The translations under genes and the position numbers were made by a program. The notes beneath the pieces are model-generated. The model was not told the DNA's origin. It saw nothing but the letters and a program-made list of their open reading frames with translations, and did no database searches. This document shows, one piece after another, positions 1 through 6,890 of a DNA stretch of 20,204 bases. How positions within the stretch are numbered: position 1 is the first letter of the stretch; each line of letters starts with the position of its first letter. Origin of the DNA: an uncultured Pelagibacteraceae bacterium (GTDB lineage: Bacteria > Pseudomonadota > Alphaproteobacteria > Pelagibacterales > Pelagibacteraceae); the NCBI GenBank assembly GCA_902549785.1, contig CACCWT010000013.1:1-20204 (forward strand), read 5' to 3'.

Positions 1-332
1 GTACGTATGGAACTTTGTTTGATGCAGGTGTTCCTAACATAGTTTACCCATCTAAAATGATAACTGGTGGAAGAATAATCTCCAAGAAATTAACATCATT
101 TGATTTCTATGGTCCAACCTGTGATAGTATGGATTATATGAAAGGTCCTTTTATTTTACCTAATAACATTAAAGAAAAAGACTATATAGAATTAGGACAG
201 CTTGGTGCGTATGGATTAACTTTTAGAACTAATTTTAATGGATTTTACTCAGATGATATTTACGAAGTTGAGGATAATCCAATCATGACGATGTATGACA
301 AAGAAACAAATAAAGAGTTTCTTGTTGCTTAA
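1..332 (+). CDS. Ornithine/arginine decarboxylase family protein (PLP-dependent, fold III), 3' end only
   Basis: This is the C-terminal part of a gene that begins before the window; the open frame runs in from base 3, giving about 109 visible residues. Family enzymes decarboxylate a basic amino acid (ornithine, lysine or arginine) to a diamine in the cytoplasm. The key motif GPTCDSMD (about bases 111-134) carries the conserved Cys-Asp of fold-III decarboxylases, which completes the active site across the dimer interface. A YG...LFD segment (about bases 6-23) appears to match the ODC element whose Asp binds the substrate's side-chain amine. The ending LGAYGLTFRTNFNGF is typical of alphaproteobacterial ODC-like enzymes. 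The stop codon overlaps the next gene's start by one base (TAATG), so the two are co-transcribed. Ornithine is the likeliest substrate. Because agmatine-using genes follow, arginine cannot be excluded without the N-terminal part. Confidence 0.85.
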   Translation, partial: TYGTLFDAGVPNIVYPSKMITGGRIISKKLTSFDFYGPTCDSMDYMKGPFILPNNIKEKDYIELGQLGAYGLTFRTNFNGFYSDDIYEVEDNPIMTMYDKETNKEFLVA

Positions 333-1372
333 TGTCAGATAATAAAAACCAATCAAGTAATAGAAAAAGTGATTTACTTAGTAAAGAAGTAGAGCATATT
401 GATATAACTTCTTTTGACGCTAGAAAAATCGTCTCTTCAATGGAAAAAATGTCTTTCGTTTCAAGAGAGACTGCAAATGCAGCAAATATTTATAATGAAA
501 TGATAAAAGATAAAGATTGCACAATCTTTTTAACACTTGCAGGATCGACTTCTGCTGCTGGATGTATGCATATTTATAGAGATTTAGTTAAATATAATAT
601 GGTTGATGCAATAGTAGCTACTGGGGCTTCAATTATTGATATGGATTTCTTTGAGGCACTTGGTTTTAAGCATTATCAGGGATCACAGTATCAAGATGAT
701 ACAGAGTTAAGAAATAACTACGTTGATAGAATATATGATACTTACATTGATGAGGAAGAGCTTCAGATTTGCGATAAAACCATCGGGGAAATTGCAGACC
801 AATTGGAGCCTAAAAGTTATACATCAAGAGAATTTATAAAAGAGATTGGTAAATATCTTAAAACTAATGCAAAAAAGAAAGGCTCATTAATAGAAGTTGC
901 CTATGACAACAATGTTCCAATTTTCTGTCCAGCATTTACTGACTCAAGTGCTGGATTTGGACTTGTAATGCACCAAGAAAGAAAGCCAAAAAATCATATT
1001 ACAATTGATTCAATAAGAGAGTTTAGAGAATTAACTGAAATTAAAATAAAATCCAAAGGTTCAGGGCTTTTTATGATTGGAGGAGGTGTGCCAAAAAATT
1101 TTATTCAAGACACTGTCATATGTGCTGAACTTTTAGGTAAAAATGTAGATATGCATAAATATGCTATTCAAATAACAGTTGCTGACTCTAGAGATGGAGC
1201 ATGCAGTAGCTCAACATTAAAAGAGGCAAGCTCATGGGGTAAAGTAGACATAACCAAAGAGCAAATGGTTTTTGCAGAGGCAACAAGTGTATTGCCCTTA
1301 ATAGCAAGTGATGCCTATCATAAAGGTGAATGGAAAAATAGAGAGAGAAAAAATTTTTCCAAGATATTTTGA
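332..1372 (+). CDS. Deoxyhypusine synthase-like protein (probable polyamine aminobutyl transferase)
   Basis: This 346-residue protein belongs to the deoxyhypusine synthase (DHS) family. True DHS uses NAD and spermidine to put an aminobutyl group on a lysine of eIF5A. Bacteria lack that protein, and DHS-like enzymes in polyamine operons are thought to act on free polyamines, for instance two putrescines giving homospermidine. Seen here: VATGAS (95-100), a glycine-rich GGGVPKN (250-256), and EASSWGK (298-304), which contains the lysine equivalent to the catalytic lysine of human DHS (K304) and the neighbouring Glu and Trp. Where human DHS has KHHIAN, this protein has KNFIQD (255-260), so the active-site His and an Asn appear to be replaced. 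The start overlaps the upstream decarboxylase stop (TAATG), and aguB begins 3 bases downstream. The family is sure; the exact product is inferred from context. Confidence 0.88.
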   Translation: MSDNKNQSSNRKSDLLSKEVEHIDITSFDARKIVSSMEKMSFVSRETANAANIYNEMIKDKDCTIFLTLAGSTSAAGCMHIYRDLVKYNMVDAIVATGASIIDMDFFEALGFKHYQGSQYQDDTELRNNYVDRIYDTYIDEEELQICDKTIGEIADQLEPKSYTSREFIKEIGKYLKTNAKKKGSLIEVAYDNNVPIFCPAFTDSSAGFGLVMHQERKPKNHITIDSIREFRELTEIKIKSKGSGLFMIGGGVPKNFIQDTVICAELLGKNVDMHKYAIQITVADSRDGACSSSTLKEASSWGKVDITKEQMVFAEATSVLPLIASDAYHKGEWKNRERKNFSKIF

Positions 1373-1375
1373 TTA

Positions 1376-2257
1376 ATGATCAAAAAAATCAAAATCGGTT
1401 TAATACAAAGTAAATCTTTAGGTACAATTCAATCTAATATTAATTTAGCTATAAAAAATATTAAAAAAGCTGCAAAAAAAAAGGCAAAGATAATATGTCT
1501 TCCAGAGCTGTTTTTGTCTAATTATTTTTGCCAAACAGAAAGTCATTCAAACTTTAAATTGGCAGAAAAAATTCCAGGAACAACCTCTAGAATATTTTGT
1601 GATTTAGCAAAAGAGCTTGGTGTTGTATTAAATATAACGATGTTTGAAAAAAAAACATCTGGGTTTTATCATAACACTAGCATTATTATTAATGAAAATG
1701 GAAATATTTTGTCTAAATATCGTAAGATGCATATACCTGATGACCCAGGCTATTATGAAAAATTTTATTTCAGTCCTGGGGATCTTGGATTTAAAAGTGT
1801 TATGACAAAATTTGGAAAGATAGGTCCTCTTATATGTTGGGATCAATGGTTCCCCGAAGCAGCTAGATTAACGGCTTTAAAAGGAGCTCAAATTATTTTT
1901 TATCCTACTGCTATTGGATGGCATCCAAAAGAAAAAAGAAAATTTGGAAAATCTCAATTAGATTCTTGGATCACAATGCAAAAATCTCATGCTATTGCTA
2001 ATGGAACTTATGTGGCTGCTATAAATAGAGTTGGGATAGAAACAAAAGGTATGAAAAAAATTGAATTTTGGGGTAATTCAATGGTGATAGATCCGAGCGG
2101 GAAAGTAATTGCAAAAGCAGGAAATAAAAAAGAGGATATATTAGTTTGTGAAATAGATTATCAAAAAATAGATACTGCTAGACAGCACTGGCCTTTTTTA
2201 AGAGACAGAAGAACTGAATTTTACAAAGATATTCTCAAAAATCCTGAAGATGAATAA
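1376..2257 (+). CDS. aguB: N-carbamoylputrescine amidase (nitrilase superfamily)
   Basis: AguB hydrolyses N-carbamoylputrescine to putrescine, CO2 and ammonia, the last step of the agmatine route to putrescine. The 293-residue length is normal. The nitrilase catalytic triad is visible: Glu44 in LPELF, Lys117 in KYRKMHIPDDPGYYEK (114-129) and Cys154 in LICWDQWFPE (152-161). That Cys motif and the DDPGYYEKFYF segment are characteristic of the carbamoylputrescine branch rather than of aliphatic amidases. The gene starts 3 bases after the DHS-like gene and overlaps aguA by 8 bases, so AguA's product passes straight to AguB within one operon. A run of nine A (1474-1482) encodes lysines near residues 33-36 and does not break the frame. 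Confidence 0.94.
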   Translation: MIKKIKIGLIQSKSLGTIQSNINLAIKNIKKAAKKKAKIICLPELFLSNYFCQTESHSNFKLAEKIPGTTSRIFCDLAKELGVVLNITMFEKKTSGFYHNTSIIINENGNILSKYRKMHIPDDPGYYEKFYFSPGDLGFKSVMTKFGKIGPLICWDQWFPEAARLTALKGAQIIFYPTAIGWHPKEKRKFGKSQLDSWITMQKSHAIANGTYVAAINRVGIETKGMKKIEFWGNSMVIDPSGKVIAKAGNKKEDILVCEIDYQKIDTARQHWPFLRDRRTEFYKDILKNPEDE

Positions 2258-3314
2258 AAAAATAAATGAATTTAGAATGCCAGCAGAATGGGAGCCTCAA
2301 AAATCAGTTTGGATGGCTTGGCCTCATAATAAAAACGACTGGCCTGGATTATTTGAAAAGATTCCAAATGTAGTTGGAAAAATAATCAAATATTTAACAA
2401 AACATCAAAGAATAGATTTATTAGTCAATAATAATAAAAGTATTGATACCACAAAAAAATATTTAAAAAAAATAGGTTGTAATATATCTAACATTAAATT
2501 TCATAAACTTAATACAGACAGACTTTGGTTAAGAGACTCTGGACCAATATTTTTGGTTAACAAAAAAAAAAGAAAAAAGATTATGCTTGATTTTAAATTT
2601 AATGCATGGTCAAAATATAAAAATTTCAGAAAAGATAACAAAATCAATAACCATATTAGTACTTACTTAAATATTGAGAGTATTTTACCAAAAAAAGTGA
2701 ATACGAAGAAATTTAAAAGAGTAGTAATGGAAGGAGGTGCATTTGATAATAATGGATCGGGCTCCATATTGCTAACAAGAGAGTGCTTATTAAGTAGTAA
2801 ACAAGAGAGAAATAAAGGCTTCAAAAAAATAGACTACGAAAATATGTTTTCAAAATATTTGAATGCGAAAAATTTTATTTGGCTTAATAAGGGAATTGTT
2901 GGAGATGACACGCATGGTCATATCGATGATATTGCAAGATTTGTTTCAAAAAGTACAATTATGATTGCTGAAGAAAAGAATAGATCAGATAAAAATTACA
3001 AGTCTCTTAGAGAAAATTTAAAAATATTAAGTAAAAGTTCTGATGAAAACGGAAAAAAATTTAAAATTATAAAGATCCCTATGCCAAGCCCAGTTATAAT
3101 TGACAAAACTCGTGTTCCAGCGAGTTACTTAAATTTTTTCATAAGCAATAAAATAGTCTTGGTTCCAGTATTTAATGTAAAAGAGGACAAAAAAGTTATA
3201 AAAATTTTTAGAAAATTTTTTATAAACAGAAAAGTTATTGGAATTGATTGTAGTGATTTAATTTGGGGCTTTGGAGCCATTCATTGCATGACACAACAAG
3301 AGCCAAAAATTTGA
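2250..3314 (+). CDS. aguA: Agmatine deiminase (agmatine iminohydrolase)
   Basis: AguA converts agmatine to N-carbamoylputrescine and ammonia. The 354 residues show the guanidine-modifying (peptidylarginine deiminase-like) fold signatures: an N-terminal PAEWEPQKSVWMAWP (11-25), WLRDSGP (93-99), MEGGAFDNNG (160-169), GDDTHGHIDD (218-227) with the catalytic His pair region, and the C-terminal GFGAIHCMTQQEP, in which Cys346 is the nucleophile. All expected catalytic elements are present. It is the last gene of the polyamine operon and overlaps aguB by 8 bases. It ends tail-to-tail with the transporter gene on the other strand, one base between the two stop codons, leaving no room for a conventional terminator. 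No separate arginine decarboxylase is visible in the window to supply agmatine. Confidence 0.95.
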   Translation: MNKKINEFRMPAEWEPQKSVWMAWPHNKNDWPGLFEKIPNVVGKIIKYLTKHQRIDLLVNNNKSIDTTKKYLKKIGCNISNIKFHKLNTDRLWLRDSGPIFLVNKKKRKKIMLDFKFNAWSKYKNFRKDNKINNHISTYLNIESILPKKVNTKKFKRVVMEGGAFDNNGSGSILLTRECLLSSKQERNKGFKKIDYENMFSKYLNAKNFIWLNKGIVGDDTHGHIDDIARFVSKSTIMIAEEKNRSDKNYKSLRENLKILSKSSDENGKKFKIIKIPMPSPVIIDKTRVPASYLNFFISNKIVLVPVFNVKEDKKVIKIFRKFFINRKVIGIDCSDLIWGFGAIHCMTQQEPKI

Positions 3315-3315
3315 A

Positions 3316-3864
3316 CTAAGCAGCTTTTAAAGTGCCTAATAATAATCTAAAAGGTATCAACATTACTAAAGCTACAAAAATCTTTACTGCTAAATCTCCT
3401 AAAGAAAGTGTCACCCAAGGTATTCCTGTTCCATAAAATGAAATTGAAAAGAATAAAAATGTATCAACGGAAGAACCAACTAATGAAGAAACAAGTGGTG
3501 CAATAAACCATTTTTTTTGTCTTAATTGATCAAATATTTGTACATCCAGTAATTGAGCGATAATGAATGCTGTCCCTGAACCAATTGCTATTCTTACTGA
3601 AATTAAATCTGCAAAATTTGTTGAGAAAATTAGTGTAAACAAAATACCTATTGTAAATCCTATATATACAATTTTTCTAGCAACTGATTTACCAAAAGAT
3701 CTATTCGCTAGATCAGTTATTAAAAAAGCTACTGGATAACTGAATGCTCCGTATGTAAGAATTTCTTGAAGACCATAATATTGAATTGGAAATTGAACTA
3801 AATAATTGGATGCTAAGACAACCAATCCCATCAAAAATGAGAGTGTTAGGAATACTCGATTCAT
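3316..3864 (-). CDS. YhhQ/VUT-family membrane transporter, probable queuosine precursor transporter
   Basis: This 182-residue, strongly hydrophobic protein has about six membrane segments and belongs to the YhhQ (DUF165, VUT) family, an energy-coupled importer family associated with preQ0/preQ1, precursors of the tRNA base queuosine. Family-like segments are LTYGAFSYPVAFLITDLANR (36-55), RIAIGSGTAFIIAQLLDV (91-108) and APLVSSLVGSSVDTFLFF (122-139). Its start codon overlaps the rpmB stop by one base, so it is probably transcribed from the rpmB promoter. Pairing with a ribosomal protein gene fits a translation-linked role. The substrate is inferred from the family; no queuosine biosynthesis gene is visible here. 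It ends one base from the convergent aguA. Confidence 0.82.
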   Translation of the reverse strand: MNRVFLTLSFLMGLVVLASNYLVQFPIQYYGLQEILTYGAFSYPVAFLITDLANRSFGKSVARKIVYIGFTIGILFTLIFSTNFADLISVRIAIGSGTAFIIAQLLDVQIFDQLRQKKWFIAPLVSSLVGSSVDTFLFFSISFYGTGIPWVTLSLGDLAVKIFVALVMLIPFRLLLGTLKAA

Positions 3865-4145
3865 TAAGCTGATTTACTAACTAAGGATTTTTTTAATTTT
3901 TTTAGTCTTAATGATAAATCTCTAGACTTAGCTGATATTAGAAATTGGTCAAAACTGCCTTTTTTATCTACTGATCTAACACCAGCATTTGAGACGGTTA
4001 ATCTTAAACTTCTCTTAAGCAGATCACTTTTAAACTTAACTTTTTTAAGATTTGGAAGAAATCTTCTTTTAGTCTTATTGTTAGCATGACTAACGTTATG
4101 ACCCTTGAGTGGGATTTTTCCGGTAAGTTCGCATTTTTTAGACAT
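3864..4145 (-). CDS. rpmB: 50S ribosomal protein L28
   Basis: This 93-residue, highly basic protein is L28 of the large ribosomal subunit. The N-terminus MSKKCELTGKIPLKGHNVSH is diagnostic (a cysteine, then a G-x-x-P-x-x-G-x-x-V-S-H pattern), followed by RRFLPNLKKVKF (27-38) and the LRLTVSNAGVRSVDKKGSFD region (46-65) typical of alphaproteobacterial L28. Only one Cys is seen, so this is not a zinc-binding form. A consensus-like promoter lies immediately upstream on the minus strand (4158-4186), with the predicted transcription start only about 6 bases before the ATG. The downstream YhhQ-type transporter gene overlaps by one base and is likely co-transcribed. Confidence 0.96.
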   Translation of the reverse strand: MSKKCELTGKIPLKGHNVSHANNKTKRRFLPNLKKVKFKSDLLKRSLRLTVSNAGVRSVDKKGSFDQFLISAKSRDLSLRLKKLKKSLVSKSA

Positions 4146-4157
4146 AAATTATGAGCT

Positions 4158-4186
4158 TGTATAGGATCTGAATCTTATCGCGTCAA
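4158..4186 (-). promoter_or_regulatory. Predicted sigma-70 promoter of rpmB
   Basis: On the minus strand, TTGACG (4186-4181) is followed after 17 bases by TATACA (4163-4158), a near-consensus -35/-10 pair. Only 12 bases separate the -10 box from the rpmB ATG, so the transcript would have a leader of roughly 5-7 bases. The -35 box lies just beyond the pyrD stop codon. This is seen by eye only; no mapped start exists here. Confidence 0.65.
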
Positions 4187-4188
4187 GA

Positions 4189-5229
4189 TTAATTTTTAGT
4201 TCCAATAGCCTCTGAAACATTTTTAAACCCCTTATATTTTAATAAATCAATTAATTCTTTACTTATTTTTGAAGCTATACGAGGACCCCTATAAACCATT
4301 CCAGTATATAATTGAACTAGTGTTGCGCCAGAAGTTATTTTTTCAAAAGCATCTTGTCCATTACTAACACCACCCACTCCTATTATCTTTGTTTTATCTT
4401 TTAGAATTTTGTAAAATTTAGAAATTGCCTCGTTTGAAATCTTTTCAATTGGTTTGCCTGACAGTCCACCCTTTTCTAATTTATTTATATTTTTTAAATT
4501 TTCTCTATTCTTGTCTGTGGTATTGGAAACGATAATGATTCCTATTTCTTGTTCCATAATGATCTTGGAAACTTCATTAATTTGATTATCATTAAGATCA
4601 GGTGAGACTTTTATTGCTAGTGGAATGTTTGAATTTAACTTTTTTTTTTCATTTTTTAGTTTGTCAATCAATAAATTTAGTTCATCCTGATTATGAAAGT
4701 CTCTTAAATTTTCTGTATTTGGTGAGGAGATATTTATAGTTATATAATCAGCTAAATTATAAAATTTACGAAAACAAATTAAATAATCATCGACTCTATT
4801 CGAGGAGTCTTTATTTGGTCCAATATTTATTCCTAAAAAACCTTTTTTATTATTTTCCTTAATTCTCTTACTAATTTGTTCTGAACCAGAGTTATTAAAA
4901 CCTAATCTATTTATAAGAGCTTCATCTTCTTCAAGTCTAAAAACTCTTGGTTTAGGGTTACCAAATTGAGGCTTTGGAGTGATTGTCCCTACTTCAACAA
5001 AACCAAATCCAAGATTAAAGAGAGGATTATATACTTCAGCATTTTTATCAAACCCAGCAGCAACACCAATTGGTGAAGATAATTTTTTTTCACAAAAAGT
5101 TGTTTCTAAAATATGATTATCTTTGGGTTTTGAGTAAGGGATATTATTTAACTTTAGTGCTTTTATTGCTAGAGAATGAGCTACTTCAGGGCTAAATTTA
5201 AAAATTAGTGGTCTTAAAATATTAAACAT
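4189..5229 (-). CDS. pyrD: Dihydroorotate dehydrogenase, quinone type (class 2)
   Basis: PyrD oxidises dihydroorotate to orotate, the fourth step of pyrimidine synthesis, passing electrons to the quinone pool at the inner membrane. The 346 residues show class 2 features: an N-terminal amphipathic membrane-binding part (MFNILRPLIFKFSPEVAHSL), GVAAGFDKNAE (55-65), VGTITPKPQFGNPKPR (80-95), FLGINIGPNK (131-140) and the catalytic motif NISSPNTENLR (166-176), in which Ser169 is the class 2 base by alignment to the E. coli enzyme (class 1 has Cys). The C-terminal flavin-phosphate site is GVGGVSNGQDA (274-284) and YTGMVYRGP (303-311). It overlaps the end of the lysyl-tRNA synthetase gene by 8 bases and probably shares its transcript. 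Confidence 0.96.
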   Translation of the reverse strand: MFNILRPLIFKFSPEVAHSLAIKALKLNNIPYSKPKDNHILETTFCEKKLSSPIGVAAGFDKNAEVYNPLFNLGFGFVEVGTITPKPQFGNPKPRVFRLEEDEALINRLGFNNSGSEQISKRIKENNKKGFLGINIGPNKDSSNRVDDYLICFRKFYNLADYITINISSPNTENLRDFHNQDELNLLIDKLKNEKKKLNSNIPLAIKVSPDLNDNQINEVSKIIMEQEIGIIIVSNTTDKNRENLKNINKLEKGGLSGKPIEKISNEAISKFYKILKDKTKIIGVGGVSNGQDAFEKITSGATLVQLYTGMVYRGPRIASKISKELIDLLKYKGFKNVSEAIGTKN

Positions 5230-6790
5230 TTTCTAATTTACTTTTTATTAATTCTTTAGTTTCTTGAACCCCAAAAAAGCTAATAAAAAAACCAAATCGT
5301 GGTCCATTTTCTACACCAAAAACTACCTCATATATTAATTTGAACCAATCACGCAAATTTTCTTTATAGCCGTTCTCTTTACCGACTGTATAAATTGTAG
5401 TCTGAATATCCTCTGGTTTCATTGTATCATCGCAATTATCTAAAGAGTTTACTAAAGCTTCTAAAGCAATTTTTTCGCTTTCATTTGGTTTTTTATAAAT
5501 CTTTTTTGATTTTATAACGTCATTAAAATATTTAATTGCGTAAGATATTAACTTGTCAAAAATTGGATGCATATCTTCATTAATATCTTTCTTATATTTC
5601 TTAACAAACTTCCAAAGTAATTCTTTATTATCAGCATTGCTAGTCTCTACTAAATTTAATAGCATTGAGAAGGTCATTATTGAATTTTCCTCTGGTATCT
5701 CTGAATTATGAACATGCCAAACAGGGTTCATTAGTTTTTGAAGTTCATTTTGGGTTTTACCTTTTTCAATAAAATCAAGATATTCATCTACAGCCTTTGG
5801 TACTACTTCTCTATAAAGTTTTTTTGCTCTTTTTGGATTCTGGTACATATACAGGGAAAGACTTTCAGGTGATGCATACTCTAACCATTGATCGATGGTA
5901 ATACCATTTCCTTTTGACTTAGATATTTTTTCACCTTTTTCGTCTAAAAATAACTCATAAGCAAACCCAGATGGATTTGACTTTCCTAACAACTTTATGA
6001 TTTTTGTTGATAAAATTGCACTCTCAATCAAATCCTTACCATACATTTCAAAATCAACATCAAGAGCATACCATCTCATAGCCCAATCTACTTTCCATTG
6101 TAATTTGCAATTACCGTCTAAAATACTTTGTTCTAATTTTTTTCCATTATTATCAAAAATTATGTTTGAACTTTTAGTATCTATTTCTGAAACTGGTATC
6201 TCTAATACAACTCCTGTATCTGGACATATTGGTAAGAATGGAGAATATGTTTTTTGTCTTTCTTTACCAAGAGTAGGTAGAATGATATTCATTATTCCCT
6301 CGTAATTTTCTAAAATTAATTTTAATGTGTCATTAAAAAAACCAGATTTATATAAAACTGTTGAACTTTTAAAATTATATTTAAAATTAAATTTATCTAA
6401 AAAGTTTTTTAACATTTCATTGTTGTGCTCTCCAAAACTATTAAATTTTCCAAAAGGATCTGGAACTTGGGTTAAAGGTTTATGAAGATTTTGTTCTAGT
6501 TTTTCAGAATTAGGAATATTTTCTGGTATTTTTCTTAATCCATCCATATCGTCGGAAAATGTGATTATTTCTTTAGGGAGATCTGTTAAATGATTTAGAG
6601 CATTAACAATCATCGAAGTTCTTGCCACTTCACCGAATGTACCAATATGGGGTAAACCACTAGGGCCATATCCTGTTTGTAGAATAATTTTTCCCTTGTT
6701 TTCAATATTTTTTTTTCTCTCTCTTAGAAGCTTTTTAGCTTCAACAAAGGGCCAAGCGTTTGTTTTATCTATGTTGGTTTTATCGATCAC
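5222..6790 (-). CDS. lysK: Lysyl-tRNA synthetase, class I
   Basis: This 522-residue enzyme charges tRNA-Lys with lysine. It is the class I (archaeal-type) LysRS, unrelated to the usual bacterial class II LysS. The class I signatures are GYGPSGLPHIGTFGE (40-54), containing the HIGH-like element, and EKISKSKGNG (287-296), the KMSKS-like loop. Class I LysRS occurs in many Alphaproteobacteria, so this is expected rather than a recent transfer. The start is GTG at 6788-6790, the only reasonable choice before the conserved NAWPFVEAKKLL. The first residues, IDKTN-IDKTN, come from an imperfect 15-base tandem duplication directly after the start codon. pyrD follows with an 8-base overlap. I see no convincing promoter in the 86 bases shared with divergent trkH. 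Confidence 0.95.
   Translation of the reverse strand: MIDKTNIDKTNAWPFVEAKKLLRERKKNIENKGKIILQTGYGPSGLPHIGTFGEVARTSMIVNALNHLTDLPKEIITFSDDMDGLRKIPENIPNSEKLEQNLHKPLTQVPDPFGKFNSFGEHNNEMLKNFLDKFNFKYNFKSSTVLYKSGFFNDTLKLILENYEGIMNIILPTLGKERQKTYSPFLPICPDTGVVLEIPVSEIDTKSSNIIFDNNGKKLEQSILDGNCKLQWKVDWAMRWYALDVDFEMYGKDLIESAILSTKIIKLLGKSNPSGFAYELFLDEKGEKISKSKGNGITIDQWLEYASPESLSLYMYQNPKRAKKLYREVVPKAVDEYLDFIEKGKTQNELQKLMNPVWHVHNSEIPEENSIMTFSMLLNLVETSNADNKELLWKFVKKYKKDINEDMHPIFDKLISYAIKYFNDVIKSKKIYKKPNESEKIALEALVNSLDNCDDTMKPEDIQTTIYTVGKENGYKENLRDWFKLIYEVVFGVENGPRFGFFISFFGVQETKELIKSKLENV
6758..6787 (-). repeat. Imperfect 15-base tandem repeat at the lysK 5' end
   Basis: Two adjacent 15-base units (6758-6772 and 6773-6787) agree at 13 of 15 positions and encode IDKTN twice, directly after the GTG start. 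The result is a short N-terminal extension before the conserved part of the enzyme. Confidence 0.7.
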
Positions 6791-6863
6791 TTTTAATCAA
6801 ATAGCCTATAAAATAACGTTTTAATTAATTCTTATAGAGTTGAAATTTATTTACCATAAAATA

Positions 6864-6890
6864 ATGTCCAATCAAAATGTCCAATTATAA
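6864..6890 (+). CDS. Possible 8-codon upstream ORF overlapping the trkH start
   Basis: ATG at 6864 opens the tiny frame MSNQNVQL and stops at 6890, out of frame with trkH and overlapping its first codons. The sequence ATGTCCAAT occurs twice, 13 bases apart, once at this start and once at the trkH start, so it looks like a local duplication of the initiation site. Ribosomes starting here would terminate 14 bases past the trkH ATG and could either interfere with or re-feed trkH initiation. It may equally be non-functional. Confidence 0.25.
   Translation: MSNQNVQL

Noticed and set aside
1474..1482. Run of nine A in aguB as a slippage or phase-variation site
   Set aside because: Such runs are frequent here because lysine is mostly AAA; the frame is intact on both sides and there is no sign of an alternative product.
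5997..6305. A 102-codon plus-strand frame opposite lysK
   Set aside because: It lies wholly within the conserved class I LysRS gene on the other strand, with no recognisable product and no promoter or ribosome site.
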